64,000 nucleotides of DNA, from positions 62,001-126,000 of the forward strand of contig JADIXX010000004.1 of NCBI GenBank assembly GCA_016705575.1, given 5' to 3'. Made by a program: the position numbers and the translations under genes. The DNA is from Candidatus Aalborgicola defluviihabitans (lineage in GTDB: Bacteria > Pseudomonadota > Gammaproteobacteria > Burkholderiales > Burkholderiaceae_C). The first letter of the stretch is position 1, and every line of letters begins with the position of its first letter. Below the pieces are notes generated by a model, which saw nothing but the letters and a program-made list of their open reading frames with translations, did not search any database and had not been told where the DNA came from. Below, in pieces: positions 26,185 through 35,590 of this stretch.

Positions 26185-27609
26185 ATGAACATCGATTACA
26201 ACGAACGGATTCCAAACAATGTGAATCTTTCCAGCGACCGCACACTGCAGCGCGCGCTGGAAAAATGGCAACCCAATTTCCTGAACTGGTGGAGCGACAT
26301 GGGTCCCACCGGGTCCAGCAACTTTGATGTCTATTTGCGCACGGCGGTCAGCGTTGCGCCAAGCGGCTGGGCCAATTTTGGCCACGTCAAAATGCCAGAC
26401 TACCGCTGGGGCATTTTTGTCCCAGAAGCTGACCCGAACCGCATGATTCATTTCGGGGCGCACAAGGGCGAGGCCGCCTGGCAGGAAGTGCCGGGTGAAT
26501 ACCGCGCCAATCTGAGCCGCATCATCGTGGCACAAGGTGACACCGAACCTGCTTCGGTCGAACAACAGCGCCATTTGGGCCTGACCGCACCTTCGCAATA
26601 CGACCTGCGCAACCTGTTCCAGGTGAACGTTGAAGAAGGGCGCCACCTTTGGGCCATGGTCTATTTGCTGCACCGCTACTTTGGGCGTGATGGTCGGGGG
26701 GAAGCCGATGCCATGCTGGAGCGCCGCTCCGGCGATGCCAACAACCCGCGCATCCTGAATGCATTCAATGAACGGACACCCGACTGGCTCTCGTTCTTCA
26801 TGTTTACCTATTTCACCGACCGCGATGGCAAGTTCCAGCTGTGCGCCTTGTCCGAGTCGGCCTTCGATCCGCTGGCACGCACCACGCGCTTCATGCTGAC
26901 CGAAGAGGCACACCACATGTTCGTGGGCGAATCCGGCGTGGCCCGCACCATCCAGCGCACCTGCGAGGTAATGAACCAGCTCAAAACAGACAATGTGCAG
27001 AGCTTGCGTTCCGCCGGCGTTATCGATCTGCCCACCATCCAGCGCTACCTGAATTTCCACTTCAGCGTGACCATTGACCTATTTGGTGCCGACCAGTCCA
27101 GTAATGCTGCGACGTTCTATACCACCGGGCTGAAGGGTCGCTATGAAGAAGGCAAGTTGGACGATGACCATTTACTCAAAGGCGACATCTATCCGGTTCT
27201 GAGCATTGAAGGAGGGCAAATCGTCTCGCATGAAATTCCGGCCTTGCTGGCCATCAATGAGCGGCTGCGCGATGACTACATCCGCGATTCAAACGGGGGC
27301 GTGCAGCGCTGGAACAAGGTTATAGAGAAGGCTGGTTGCGACTTCCGTCTGAACGTTCCCCACAAGGCCTTCAACCGCAAGATTGGTACTTTTTCCGAGG
27401 TACGCGTATCGCCAGAAGGCAATGTCATTGCTGAAGAGCAGTGGACACAGCAGCAGAGCAACTGGTTGCCAACGCCTGAAGACAGAGCCTTTGTAGCATC
27501 GCTGATGGGACCCGTCACCGAACCCGGCAAGTTTGCCAACTGGATTGCGCCGCCACCAATGGGCATCAACAAGCAACCGATCGACTTTGACTATATTCGG
27601 TTTGCCTGA
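26185..27609 (+). CDS. boxB: Benzoyl-CoA 2,3-epoxidase, oxygenase subunit BoxB
   Basis: 474 residues, class I diiron oxygenase that epoxidises benzoyl-CoA with O2 and electrons from BoxA. Seen: NYNERIPNNVNLSSDRTLQRALEKW split N-terminal signature, diiron ligand helices FQVNVEEGRHLWAMVYLL and RFMLTEEAHHMFVGESG, PDWLSFFMFTYFTDRDGK. Length and sequence are typical. AGGAG lies 11 bp before the ATG, and the 38-bp gap to boxC indicates one operon. Requires oxygen, in contrast to the bzd-type genes at 52-59 kb. Confidence 0.96.
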   Translation: MNIDYNERIPNNVNLSSDRTLQRALEKWQPNFLNWWSDMGPTGSSNFDVYLRTAVSVAPSGWANFGHVKMPDYRWGIFVPEADPNRMIHFGAHKGEAAWQEVPGEYRANLSRIIVAQGDTEPASVEQQRHLGLTAPSQYDLRNLFQVNVEEGRHLWAMVYLLHRYFGRDGRGEADAMLERRSGDANNPRILNAFNERTPDWLSFFMFTYFTDRDGKFQLCALSESAFDPLARTTRFMLTEEAHHMFVGESGVARTIQRTCEVMNQLKTDNVQSLRSAGVIDLPTIQRYLNFHFSVTIDLFGADQSSNAATFYTTGLKGRYEEGKLDDDHLLKGDIYPVLSIEGGQIVSHEIPALLAINERLRDDYIRDSNGGVQRWNKVIEKAGCDFRLNVPHKAFNRKIGTFSEVRVSPEGNVIAEEQWTQQQSNWLPTPEDRAFVASLMGPVTEPGKFANWIAPPPMGINKQPIDFDYIRFA

Positions 27610-27640
27610 ACCAGGGCTTGCGATGCAAGGAGGACGATGA

Positions 27641-28873
27641 ATGACGGCCCATGAAACCGGCGTGGCACTTGCGCGCCAGCACCTGATCGATCCAGAGGTT
27701 TGCATCCGCTGCAACACGTGCGAAGACACTTGTCCGGTCAAAGCCATCTCACATGACGGCCGCAATTACGTTGTGCATTTCGACCTGTGCAATGGCTGCA
27801 ACGATTGCATTTCGCCCTGCCCGACTGGCGCAATCGATCACTGGCAACAGGTCAAGAGCAACCAGCCCTGGACCACGTCAGAACAATTTGCCTGGGACGC
27901 CTTGCCCGTAGCGGCGCACTTCACTGAAAACGAGGTCGGTGCGGCCATCCCTGATGATGTCCTGCGCATTACCGACGAAGCTTCGGCAGGACAAGGTGGG
28001 CCCGTCTGCGCGCCATGGTCTGCGGCGCAGCCATATACGAGCTTGTATGCGGTTCAGGCACCCGCTATCGCTACCGTGATGGGCAATTTTCAATTGACTC
28101 ATAACAACGCTGACAGCGATATCCGGCACATTGTTCTGGACTTCGGAACGCAGGCCTTCCCGGTGCTGGAGGGGCAATCCATCGGAATTCTCCCCCCGGG
28201 TACCGATGCACAAGGGCGCCCACACCACATCCGGTTGTATTCAGTGGCCAGCCCGCGCGATGGCGAGCGCCCTGGTTACAACAACCTGGCCCTGACCGTC
28301 AAGCGCGTAACGCAGGATGAAGACGGGAATGCATGGCATGGCATTGGATCGAACTACCTGTGCGACCTCAACCGGGGCGATAGGGTGCGGGTCACCGGCC
28401 CCTACGGCCTGACCTACCTGATGCCGAATCACCCTGGCACCAGGTTGATGATGATCTGCACCGGCACCGGAGCCGCACCCATGCGCGCCATGACCGAGCA
28501 ACGCAGGCGCCGCCTGAGTCAAAAGGAAGGTGGAGAAATTTTGCTGTTTTTCGGTGCGCGCACGCAAGACGAATTACCGTATTGCGGACCACTGATGAAG
28601 CTGCCGAAAGAACTGATCGACGTTCAGGTGGCATATTCCCGCGAGCCCAATCAACCCAAGGAATATGTGCAGGACCGCATCCGCAGCCAGGCGGAAAAGG
28701 TCGCGCAATGGCTAAAAGACGAAAACACCTACATCTACATTTGCGGGCACAAGAGAATGGAAGAAGGCGTGCATGCGGCGATGACGGACGTCTGTCGACA
28801 GTACGGCCTGGATTGGGCCTCCCTGATCCCGCAGTTGCGCGATGCTGGACGCTTTCATGCCGAGACCTATTGA
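27641..28873 (+). CDS. boxA: Benzoyl-CoA 2,3-epoxidase, reductase subunit BoxA
   Basis: 410 residues. Two [4Fe-4S] motifs at the N-terminus (CIRCNTCEDTCPV and CNGCNDCISPCPTG), then from about 145 a ferredoxin-NADP reductase module: FAD-binding HHIRLYSVASPRDG, YLCDLNRGDRVRVTGPYG, NADP-binding MICTGTGAAPMRAM and the C-terminal YICGHKRMEEGV. It passes electrons from NADPH to BoxB. The start at 27641 follows AAGGAGGACGATGA. Ends 95 bp before the fused oxidoreductase, probably the same transcript. Confidence 0.95.
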   Translation: MTAHETGVALARQHLIDPEVCIRCNTCEDTCPVKAISHDGRNYVVHFDLCNGCNDCISPCPTGAIDHWQQVKSNQPWTTSEQFAWDALPVAAHFTENEVGAAIPDDVLRITDEASAGQGGPVCAPWSAAQPYTSLYAVQAPAIATVMGNFQLTHNNADSDIRHIVLDFGTQAFPVLEGQSIGILPPGTDAQGRPHHIRLYSVASPRDGERPGYNNLALTVKRVTQDEDGNAWHGIGSNYLCDLNRGDRVRVTGPYGLTYLMPNHPGTRLMMICTGTGAAPMRAMTEQRRRRLSQKEGGEILLFFGARTQDELPYCGPLMKLPKELIDVQVAYSREPNQPKEYVQDRIRSQAEKVAQWLKDENTYIYICGHKRMEEGVHAAMTDVCRQYGLDWASLIPQLRDAGRFHAETY

Positions 28874-28968
28874 GAAGCCAAGAGTAGCAAACGGTCAATT
28901 TTGAACTACCAGCAGAGGCCGTTGCACGTGACACGTCAGACGCGATCCAGTTCAAAGAGGTAGTGCGT

Positions 28969-31900
28969 ATGGAAACCATCGATCCCGTGTCAAAACCGTC
29001 AATGCCGCATTCAGTGGCTGAGCCCAAATTTGTGAGGCTACAGGATTACCGACTGGACGACAACCTGACCTGCGACAGTGGTCGCATCCTGATTTCTGGC
29101 ACGCAGGCCCTGGTGCGCCTGACGTTGATGCAAGCGCGACTGGATCGTGCCCGTGGCTGGAACACGGCAGGGTTCGTCTCCGGGTATCGAGGCTCACCCC
29201 TGGGTGCAGTGGATCAGGCATTATGGAAAGCGCAGGCACTATTGGACCAAAGCAGGGTGCGCTTCATGCCGGCGATCAACGAAGAGCTGGGCGCGTCGGC
29301 CGCACTGGGAACCCAGCGTGTGGCCGGTGACCCGCTACGACGCGTTGAGGGCGTCTTCGCAATGTGGTACGGCAAGGGGCCTGGTGTCGATCGGGCTGGC
29401 GATGCCTTGCGCCACGGCAATGCCTATGGTTCGTCACCACGTGGTGGGGTCCTGGTAGTGGCTGGGGACGATCATGGTTGTGTGTCGTCGGGTCTTCCAT
29501 TTCAGAGTGATCTGGCGATGATGGCTTGGAGCATGCCCGTTTTGCACCCCGCGAACGTGGCGGAGATGATCGAATACGGTCTGTTCGGTTGGGCGTTGTC
29601 GCGGTTTTCAGGTGCTTGGACGGGACTGATTGCCTTGTCAGAAACCGTTGAGGGAATTGCGACGGTTGATCTTGACCGCCTACGCACCACGTTTGACGCG
29701 CCCGTTGAACTTCCCGCCCATCCAGGGGGCTTGCATTACCGGATGCACGACCTGCCCGGACTTGCGATTGAAGCGCGACTGGCTGCCAAACTGGATGCCG
29801 TGCGCGCCTTTGCTTATGCAAACCCCATTGATCGCCTGGTTGTATCAGCGCCGCGAGCCACTGTCGGCATAGTGACATGCGGCAAGGCCCATTTGGATTT
29901 ACTCGAAGCTCTGCGGCGACTTGACATTTCGCTCGATGGACTAGAAGCGGTAGGCGTGCGTGTCTACAAAGTCGGATTGGTATTCCCACTGGAGCCCCGG
30001 CGCATGCTCGACTTTGTGCGTGGGCTTGGCGAGGTTTTGGTCGTAGAAGAAAAAGCCGCAGTCGTCGAAAACCAACTGCGGGCGCTACTCTACAACCAGC
30101 CTACCACCCATCGCCCACGACTACTTGGCAAACTGGATCGTAACGGTCAACCCCTGTTGTCGGCGGTTGGAGAGTTGCGGCCTTCACGCATCATGCCGGT
30201 TTTGGCGCAATGGCTGGCAGGGCATTTTCCCTCCGTGGACCGCTGTGACCGCGTTCCTGCGTTCGTAGCCACTGCGATGCTCGCCAACTCGGCCGACGGG
30301 GTGCGACGTATCCCGTATTTTTGTGCAGGATGTCCGCACAACTTATCCACCCGTGTGCCAGAAGGATCAGAGGCCAACGCGGGCATTGGTTGCCACGCCA
30401 TGGCGGGGTGGATGGACCGGGACACCACGTTTCCCCAGGTTCCGATGGGCAGTGAAGGTATTGACTGGGTGGCGCAGTCCTACTTTACCGATGCGCCTCA
30501 CCGCTTTCAGAACATGGGCGATGGCACCTACTCGCACTCAGGCTACCTCGCCATCCGCCAGGCGGCAGCGACGGGGGTCAACATAACGTACAAAATCCTG
30601 TACAACGATGCAGTCGCCATGACCGGCGGCCAACCCGTGGATCGACGGCTCTCGGTACCCGAAATTGCACGCCAAATCGAGGCCGAAGGCGTAGCCCGAA
30701 TTGCGGTGGTAACAGAAGATGGTGATCAATGGCTGCCACGCCGAGCTGAGTTCCCCGCGACCACGACCTTCCATGCACGCGGCGATTTGGACACCGTGCA
30801 GCGCACACTGCGTGAGACACCCGGCGTGACAGCGCTGATTTATGACCAAGTGTGTGCAACAGAGCAACGCCGACGCATTAAACGTGGGCTGGTCAGCCCG
30901 CGAACAACACGCGTCTTCATTCATCCGGACATTTGCGAGAACTGCGGCGACTGCACCGCAGTATCAAACTGCGTCGCCATCCGCCCCTTGTCAACCGAGT
31001 TGGGGCGAAAAAGGCAAATTGACCAAACGGTATGCAATCAGGACTACTCTTGTCTTGAAGCACTCTGCCCTGCCATCGTCACAGTGACAGGGGCTGAACT
31101 GCGCAAGCAGGTTGGAGTGGGTGTGGCGAAGGAAGCGCTGACCAGCGCCATCGCGGAACTCGACCAGCCACAGCCCTGGAAATGGGTGGCGCCCTATGAC
31201 CTGGTCATTACCGGGGTTGGAGGCACGGGCATTATCACCGTTGGGGCCCTCATTGCCACCGCCGCACACCTGGAAGGGAAGAGTGCGTCGGTCCTGGATT
31301 TCATGGGCTTCGCACAAAAGGGGGGCGCTGTCATAGCTTTCGTGCGCCTTGCAACCAGTGCCGACTTGCTCAATCAGGCACGCATCGACACGCAGCAGGC
31401 GGACGCCATGATTGTCGGAGACTTGGTGGTGGGTGCATCGAATGACGCCCTGCAAAGCGCTTCACGTGGGCGAACCCGCGTTGTCGCAAACCTCAACCAG
31501 ATACCAACCTATGCGTTTGTTTCCGACCCGGACGCAGACTTGCATGGGCCTGATTTGCTGGCAAAAATCGAGCACGCGATTGGAAGCAGCGCAGTTGCCA
31601 CCTGTGATGCACAAGCATTGTCCGCGCAATTGCTCGGCGACACGTTGACAGCAAACGTTCTATTGCTCGGCTTTGCCTGGCAACAGGGACTGGTGCCTTT
31701 AAGCCGGGCCTCAATCGAACGTGCTCTGGAGCTCAATGGCGTATCTGTCGAAGACAACATATTTGCGTTTGCCTGCGGGCGTCTTGCTGCTGCGAACCCA
31801 GCTAGGCTCGACACCCTCTTGGGCGTTGCGAAGCCCGTCGCAGAGCCCACTGAGGCAGACAAGATTGATGCGATCATCAACCGAGCTCGACAGCGCCTGA

Positions 31901-32493
31901 CCGACTACCAGAACGCCGCTTACGCGCTAAAGTACCAAAACTTTGTGGATCGTGTACGGACTTCAGAACGCGCAGCGTTGTCGGCAGGATCCCATCTGGA
32001 ATTGACACGACAAGTAGCCATCAACTATGCCAAATTACTGGCACGAAAAGACGAATACGAGGTGGCGCGTCTCTATACCAACGGAAGTTTGGAGAGTGCC
32101 CTGCAAGAACAATTTACGGGAGACTATGCGGTGCAATACCATTTTGCACCTGCGTATTTTGGAACATCTCGAAAGGATGGGCAAAGGTCCGGCAAACGGC
32201 AATTTTCGTTGGGCGCGCGGTTTGGGTTAAGACTGTTGGCCAGTCTGCGTGGCCTGCGCGGTTCGATGCTGGACCCATATAGCTGGTCACAGTCCGCTCA
32301 GAGTGAGCGTGCCTTGGCAGGCGAATATGCCCTCACTATAGGTCAGTTGCTGCCAACACTCAACGCTGGCAATATGGGGGCAGCAGTTGAAATTGCCGCC
32401 TTGCCTGATCATGTCCGTGGTTATGGCCGAGTCAAAGAGAAGAGCATGCTACAAATGCGCGAGCGGATGGAAAGCTTGGTGCAAAGAAGATAG
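28969..32493 (+). CDS. Fused indolepyruvate-type 2-oxoacid:ferredoxin oxidoreductase (IorA-IorB-like single chain)
   Basis: 1174 residues. Domains in order: pyrimidine/PP domain with SGYRGSPLGAVDQ (about 70) and INEELGASAALG; a Cys group CAGCPHN...GIGCH (about 450); TPP-binding GDGTYSHSGYLAI (about 517); [4Fe-4S] ferredoxin-like part with CENCGDC and CLEALCP (about 653-700); POR-gamma domain VITGVGGTGIITVGALIA (about 745); C-terminal DUF6537-like region (TDYQNAAYALKY, about 984). Such enzymes oxidise aryl-2-oxoacids to acyl-CoA plus CO2 and reduce ferredoxin. In this operon phenylglyoxylate (to benzoyl-CoA) or phenylpyruvate (to phenylacetyl-CoA) are the likely substrates. AGAGG 8 bp upstream favours ATG 28969 over GTG 28963. 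Confidence 0.85.
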   Translation: METIDPVSKPSMPHSVAEPKFVRLQDYRLDDNLTCDSGRILISGTQALVRLTLMQARLDRARGWNTAGFVSGYRGSPLGAVDQALWKAQALLDQSRVRFMPAINEELGASAALGTQRVAGDPLRRVEGVFAMWYGKGPGVDRAGDALRHGNAYGSSPRGGVLVVAGDDHGCVSSGLPFQSDLAMMAWSMPVLHPANVAEMIEYGLFGWALSRFSGAWTGLIALSETVEGIATVDLDRLRTTFDAPVELPAHPGGLHYRMHDLPGLAIEARLAAKLDAVRAFAYANPIDRLVVSAPRATVGIVTCGKAHLDLLEALRRLDISLDGLEAVGVRVYKVGLVFPLEPRRMLDFVRGLGEVLVVEEKAAVVENQLRALLYNQPTTHRPRLLGKLDRNGQPLLSAVGELRPSRIMPVLAQWLAGHFPSVDRCDRVPAFVATAMLANSADGVRRIPYFCAGCPHNLSTRVPEGSEANAGIGCHAMAGWMDRDTTFPQVPMGSEGIDWVAQSYFTDAPHRFQNMGDGTYSHSGYLAIRQAAATGVNITYKILYNDAVAMTGGQPVDRRLSVPEIARQIEAEGVARIAVVTEDGDQWLPRRAEFPATTTFHARGDLDTVQRTLRETPGVTALIYDQVCATEQRRRIKRGLVSPRTTRVFIHPDICENCGDCTAVSNCVAIRPLSTELGRKRQIDQTVCNQDYSCLEALCPAIVTVTGAELRKQVGVGVAKEALTSAIAELDQPQPWKWVAPYDLVITGVGGTGIITVGALIATAAHLEGKSASVLDFMGFAQKGGAVIAFVRLATSADLLNQARIDTQQADAMIVGDLVVGASNDALQSASRGRTRVVANLNQIPTYAFVSDPDADLHGPDLLAKIEHAIGSSAVATCDAQALSAQLLGDTLTANVLLLGFAWQQGLVPLSRASIERALELNGVSVEDNIFAFACGRLAAANPARLDTLLGVAKPVAEPTEADKIDAIINRARQRLTDYQNAAYALKYQNFVDRVRTSERAALSAGSHLELTRQVAINYAKLLARKDEYEVARLYTNGSLESALQEQFTGDYAVQYHFAPAYFGTSRKDGQRSGKRQFSLGARFGLRLLASLRGLRGSMLDPYSWSQSAQSERALAGEYALTIGQLLPTLNAGNMGAAVEIAALPDHVRGYGRVKEKSMLQMRERMESLVQRR

Positions 32494-32637
32494 TTGACGC
32501 TCTGCCAATGAATTCAATTTTGGCTGTTGAAGTGGGCCTGTTGTAAGCGTCGTGATGCAATTGAACATAGGCGTTGTGGCCCGACTGCAGCACCAACCGG
32601 TTCAACCTGACGACAGGCGCGATTCCGACTTTCAACC

Positions 32638-33603
32638 TCAAGCATCGGCACAATAAGTAGGATCTGCGTACTGGGTCGGCGTGCAGCCGAAGGTGCTTCG
32701 AAACAGGCGATTGAAGTAAGACAGATCATTGAAACCACAGCTATAAGCAATAGTCGATATGAGTGGTTTGCTGTCACTCCGATGTCGATATTTCAGCGAC
32801 TGACAAGCAAACGCCAAGCGCTTTTGTACCAAATAATCGGTTGGCGTGGTGTTCGTGGAGAGAAACGAGCGCTGCAACTGTCGGCTGGAAACCTTGAGAT
32901 CCCGAGACATGCGCTGAATCGACAAATCGCTGTCGAAGAAGTGGGTTTCAATATAGTCCAGCGCACGTTCCAGTAGTTGTGCACTGCCCACTTCTGCGTC
33001 GATTTTTTGAGACTGGATGCCATCTCCGCCTGCGTACAACATGGCGCCTAGCAATCCATACATCGCGTCACGCAGGTACCCAGTTTGTGTCTGGTTGCCT
33101 CCGCGCTCGAACGCTTTGGCGAGCACAGCACAAATGCCCAACGCCGTGTGATCGGATCCGGACAAAAACATTCCCCCACGCAAAACGTCGCCAAAACGGG
33201 CCTGCAGCTCGGCACGGGGCAGGTGAACCGATAGCTGCCGGCTGTGACGGTTGAAATAAGTGAACTCCGAGGGCTCCGCACTGTCAATGAGGATGAAGTC
33301 CCCTGGCCGTAGGAGACGCGCCGTATCGCGTTGACTCATTAACGCTCGCCCTTCCTCTTGAAGAATGAGGAAATAGTGTTCGGCATGGTCTTGCACAAGC
33401 TCTCGCTTGGTTCTGCGAATAGTCTGGAGTTCATCAACGGCGACATGTGCGAACTCCATTCCACACCGCTCCTCCAAGCAGACAGCACCGCGCATCATGG
33501 TCTGGCTTCTTGCGGGATTCAGCTGAAAAGCGCCACAGATCGAACGCAGATCGGTTTGAAATTGATCAATCGGGAGATACGTTTTTGGAAGTTCCGTCAG
33601 CAT
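32638..33603 (-). CDS. AraC-family transcriptional regulator, FeaR-like
   Basis: 321 residues. N-terminal AraC-binding-like sensor domain (residues about 15-190; LLRPGDFILIDSAEPSEFTYFNR) and C-terminal double helix-turn-helix (LSIQRMSRDLKVSSRQLQRSF; ISTIAYSCGFNDLSYFNRLFR). The arrangement matches FeaR, activator of aromatic amine/phenylacetaldehyde genes. It is divergent from the aldehyde dehydrogenase with 183 bp between starts, so control of that gene is likely. The inducer is unknown. Confidence 0.85.
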   Translation of the reverse strand: MLTELPKTYLPIDQFQTDLRSICGAFQLNPARSQTMMRGAVCLEERCGMEFAHVAVDELQTIRRTKRELVQDHAEHYFLILQEEGRALMSQRDTARLLRPGDFILIDSAEPSEFTYFNRHSRQLSVHLPRAELQARFGDVLRGGMFLSGSDHTALGICAVLAKAFERGGNQTQTGYLRDAMYGLLGAMLYAGGDGIQSQKIDAEVGSAQLLERALDYIETHFFDSDLSIQRMSRDLKVSSRQLQRSFLSTNTTPTDYLVQKRLAFACQSLKYRHRSDSKPLISTIAYSCGFNDLSYFNRLFRSTFGCTPTQYADPTYCADA

Positions 33604-33786
33604 TCCGAATTTTTTGTTTCATCCTTGGTCGCACGCCATCGGTAATTACCCGCGACTGTGTTGAACAGTGAGGCCCGATGTCGCAATGGTCCTATTCTCT
33701 TGTCGCGCTACGCCAAGACCGCTAAACCACCGTGCTTCTACGATGCATTGCCTGAATGAGGCTACAACTACAAGGATTGAGACAAC

Positions 33787-35193
33787 ATGACTGAATTTGC
33801 AATGATCATTGGCGGTACTCGGGTTCGTGCCGCATCTGAGTTTGATGTGATGAACCCGTCCATCGGCAAGCTGATTGCCAAAGCACCCAATGCCAGCGCG
33901 CAGGATCTGGATCGCGCTGTGGCCGCCGCTACTTCGGCTTTTGAACTGTGGTCCAAGCGAACGGATGCGGAGCGTTCGAAGGCATGCCTGGACATTGCTG
34001 GAAAAATTGGTGAGCATGCTGAAGAGTTGGCTCAGTTGCTGACTCAGGAGCAGGGCAAACCTCTCAACGGTCTGGGATCGCGCTTTGAATTGGGCGGCGC
34101 CCAGGCTTGGGCAGCCTACACGGCCAGCTTGTCGCTACCCGTGAAAACATTGCAAGACAACGAGCAGGGGCGGGTCGATTTGCATCGCAAGCCTCTGGGT
34201 GTCGTAGGGTCGATCACACCCTGGAACTGGCCGGTGATGATCGCGGTTTGGCACATCTTGCCTGCCGTGCGCACCGGCAACACCGTAGTCATCAAGCCGT
34301 CACCGTTTACCCCTTTGTCAACCATCCGGTTGGTTGAAATCATGAACGAGGTGTTGCCCGCAGGCGTAGTCAACGTGGTGACCTCAGACGATCGGCTAAC
34401 CAACATCGGTGCTGCAATGGCTGCACACCAAGACATCCGCAAGATCGTCTTCACGGGCTCGATCAACACCGGCAAAAAAGTAATGGCAACAGCTGCCGAC
34501 ACAGTGAAGCGGCTGACTCTGGAGCTCGGTGGCAACGATGCGGGCATCGTTCTGCCTGATGTGGACCCCGAGGCGATTGCCGAAGGTCTTTTCTGGGGGG
34601 CGTTCATCAACAACGGTCAGACCTGTGCGGCCATGAAGCGGCTGTATGTGCACGAAAGCGTCTATGACCGCGTGTGCAACGCGCTGGTGGCCTTTGCGCG
34701 CAACATTCCAGTGGGTGACGGTCAGGACGAGAAGTCGATTCTGGGCCCGATCGCCAACCAGATGCAGTTCGACAAGGTCAAACGCCTGGTCGACGCGGCC
34801 ACGCAAAAAGGACGCGTTTTGCTGGGCGGTCAGCCAGGACAGGGCCTGTTCTTCCCACCCACGCTGATTGCCGACCTTACCGCCACCGATCCGCTGGTGT
34901 TTGAGGAGCAGTTTGGCCCAGCGCTGCCCATCATTAAATACAGCAATCTGGAAGATGCCATTGCACAGGCCAACGACAGCCCCAACGGTCTGGGCGGTTC
35001 GGTCTGGTCCAAGGACATTGAAAAAGCCAAACAGGTGGCCAATCGCCTGGAATGCGGTTCAGTGTGGATCAACAAGCACGGCGCCATTCAACCCAATGCA
35101 CCTTTTGGTGGCGTGAAGTCCTCAGGGTGCGGTGTCGAGTTCGGCGAAGAAGGACTGGTAGAGTACACCGACATCCAGGTGGTGTTCAGCTAA
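33787..35193 (+). CDS. NAD(P)-dependent aldehyde dehydrogenase
   Basis: 468 residues. Catalytic Cys280 (NNGQTCAAMKRL) and general base Glu246 (TLELGGNDAG), substrate/cofactor motif PWNWPVMIAVWHI, VFTGSINTGKKV, and FEEQFGPALPI. Divergent FeaR-like regulator suggests phenylacetaldehyde or another arylaldehyde as substrate, feeding PaaK with phenylacetate. It could alternatively serve as the semialdehyde dehydrogenase of the box pathway (BoxD), but it lacks BoxD-like length and N-terminus, so that is less likely. Confidence 0.85.
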   Translation: MTEFAMIIGGTRVRAASEFDVMNPSIGKLIAKAPNASAQDLDRAVAAATSAFELWSKRTDAERSKACLDIAGKIGEHAEELAQLLTQEQGKPLNGLGSRFELGGAQAWAAYTASLSLPVKTLQDNEQGRVDLHRKPLGVVGSITPWNWPVMIAVWHILPAVRTGNTVVIKPSPFTPLSTIRLVEIMNEVLPAGVVNVVTSDDRLTNIGAAMAAHQDIRKIVFTGSINTGKKVMATAADTVKRLTLELGGNDAGIVLPDVDPEAIAEGLFWGAFINNGQTCAAMKRLYVHESVYDRVCNALVAFARNIPVGDGQDEKSILGPIANQMQFDKVKRLVDAATQKGRVLLGGQPGQGLFFPPTLIADLTATDPLVFEEQFGPALPIIKYSNLEDAIAQANDSPNGLGGSVWSKDIEKAKQVANRLECGSVWINKHGAIQPNAPFGGVKSSGCGVEFGEEGLVEYTDIQVVFS

Positions 35194-35218
35194 AAGGCAT
35201 CTAACGGCCACAGCCAAA

Positions 35219-35255
35219 CTTTAGTGCGGTGCTGCCTCAGAGCACCGCACTAAAG
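35219..35255 (+). terminator. Perfect 15-bp hairpin after the aldehyde dehydrogenase
   Basis: Left arm CTTTAGTGCGGTGCT (35219-35233), loop GCCTCAG, right arm AGCACCGCACTAAAG (35241-35255), 25 bp past the stop. The arms are perfectly complementary, but no T-run follows. Probably a transcription end or 3' stabilising structure separating this unit from the ligase operon. Confidence 0.6.
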
Positions 35256-35482
35256 ACGTTGGGCCGCTGCGTAGTTGCCCAAAGGCTGCGGTCGCGGAAA
35301 ATTTCGACGGTTACCCAGATGCACCATTGTGCTTACTGTGAAATTGTTGTTGTATTGAATTTCCGTCGGCAACATATCAGCGAAATGCCGCCCTGTGGGC
35401 TTACGTAGCCGTTCTGACAGCTGAAACGACACCCCTATTTATAGCTTCTATCAGTTATTTAGGCATTATTTTGCGTAAATGC

Positions 35483-35575
35483 TTGACATTCTAAAACATC
35501 CGTCACTATTATGTGCATTATAGTGCACCAAATTCCAAGTGTGCACTGAAATTGCATGTGCAAATCGGCGCTGCA
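35483..35575 (+). promoter_or_regulatory. Promoter and TGCA operator cluster of the benzoate-CoA ligase operon
   Basis: Sigma-70 type promoter: TTGACA at 35483-35488, 18-bp spacer, TATTAT at 35507-35512. Directly after the -10 lies GTGCATTATAGTGCAC (35513-35528), a near-palindrome containing the octamer TGCATTAT. TGCA recurs at 35514, 35524, 35542, 35553, 35559 and 35572. A repressor bound there would cover the transcription start, fitting BoxR control by benzoyl-CoA. The rest of the 35256-35482 stretch shows no gene. Confidence 0.65.
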
Positions 35576-35590
35576 TTCACGGAGAGATCA

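Noticed and set aside
25795..27060. 421-codon minus-strand frame across boxC/boxB
   Set aside because: Spans the end of one gene and the start of another on the opposite strand, no family resemblance; shadow.
33787..35193. Aldehyde dehydrogenase as BoxD of the box pathway
   Set aside because: It lacks the length and N-terminal features expected for BoxD, and the divergent FeaR-like regulator points to an arylaldehyde; kept only as an alternative.
35513..35590. Upstream GTG extension of the benzoate-CoA ligase
   Set aside because: It would start on the promoter -10/operator and adds residues without family similarity; GGAG before ATG 35591 gives a proper start.
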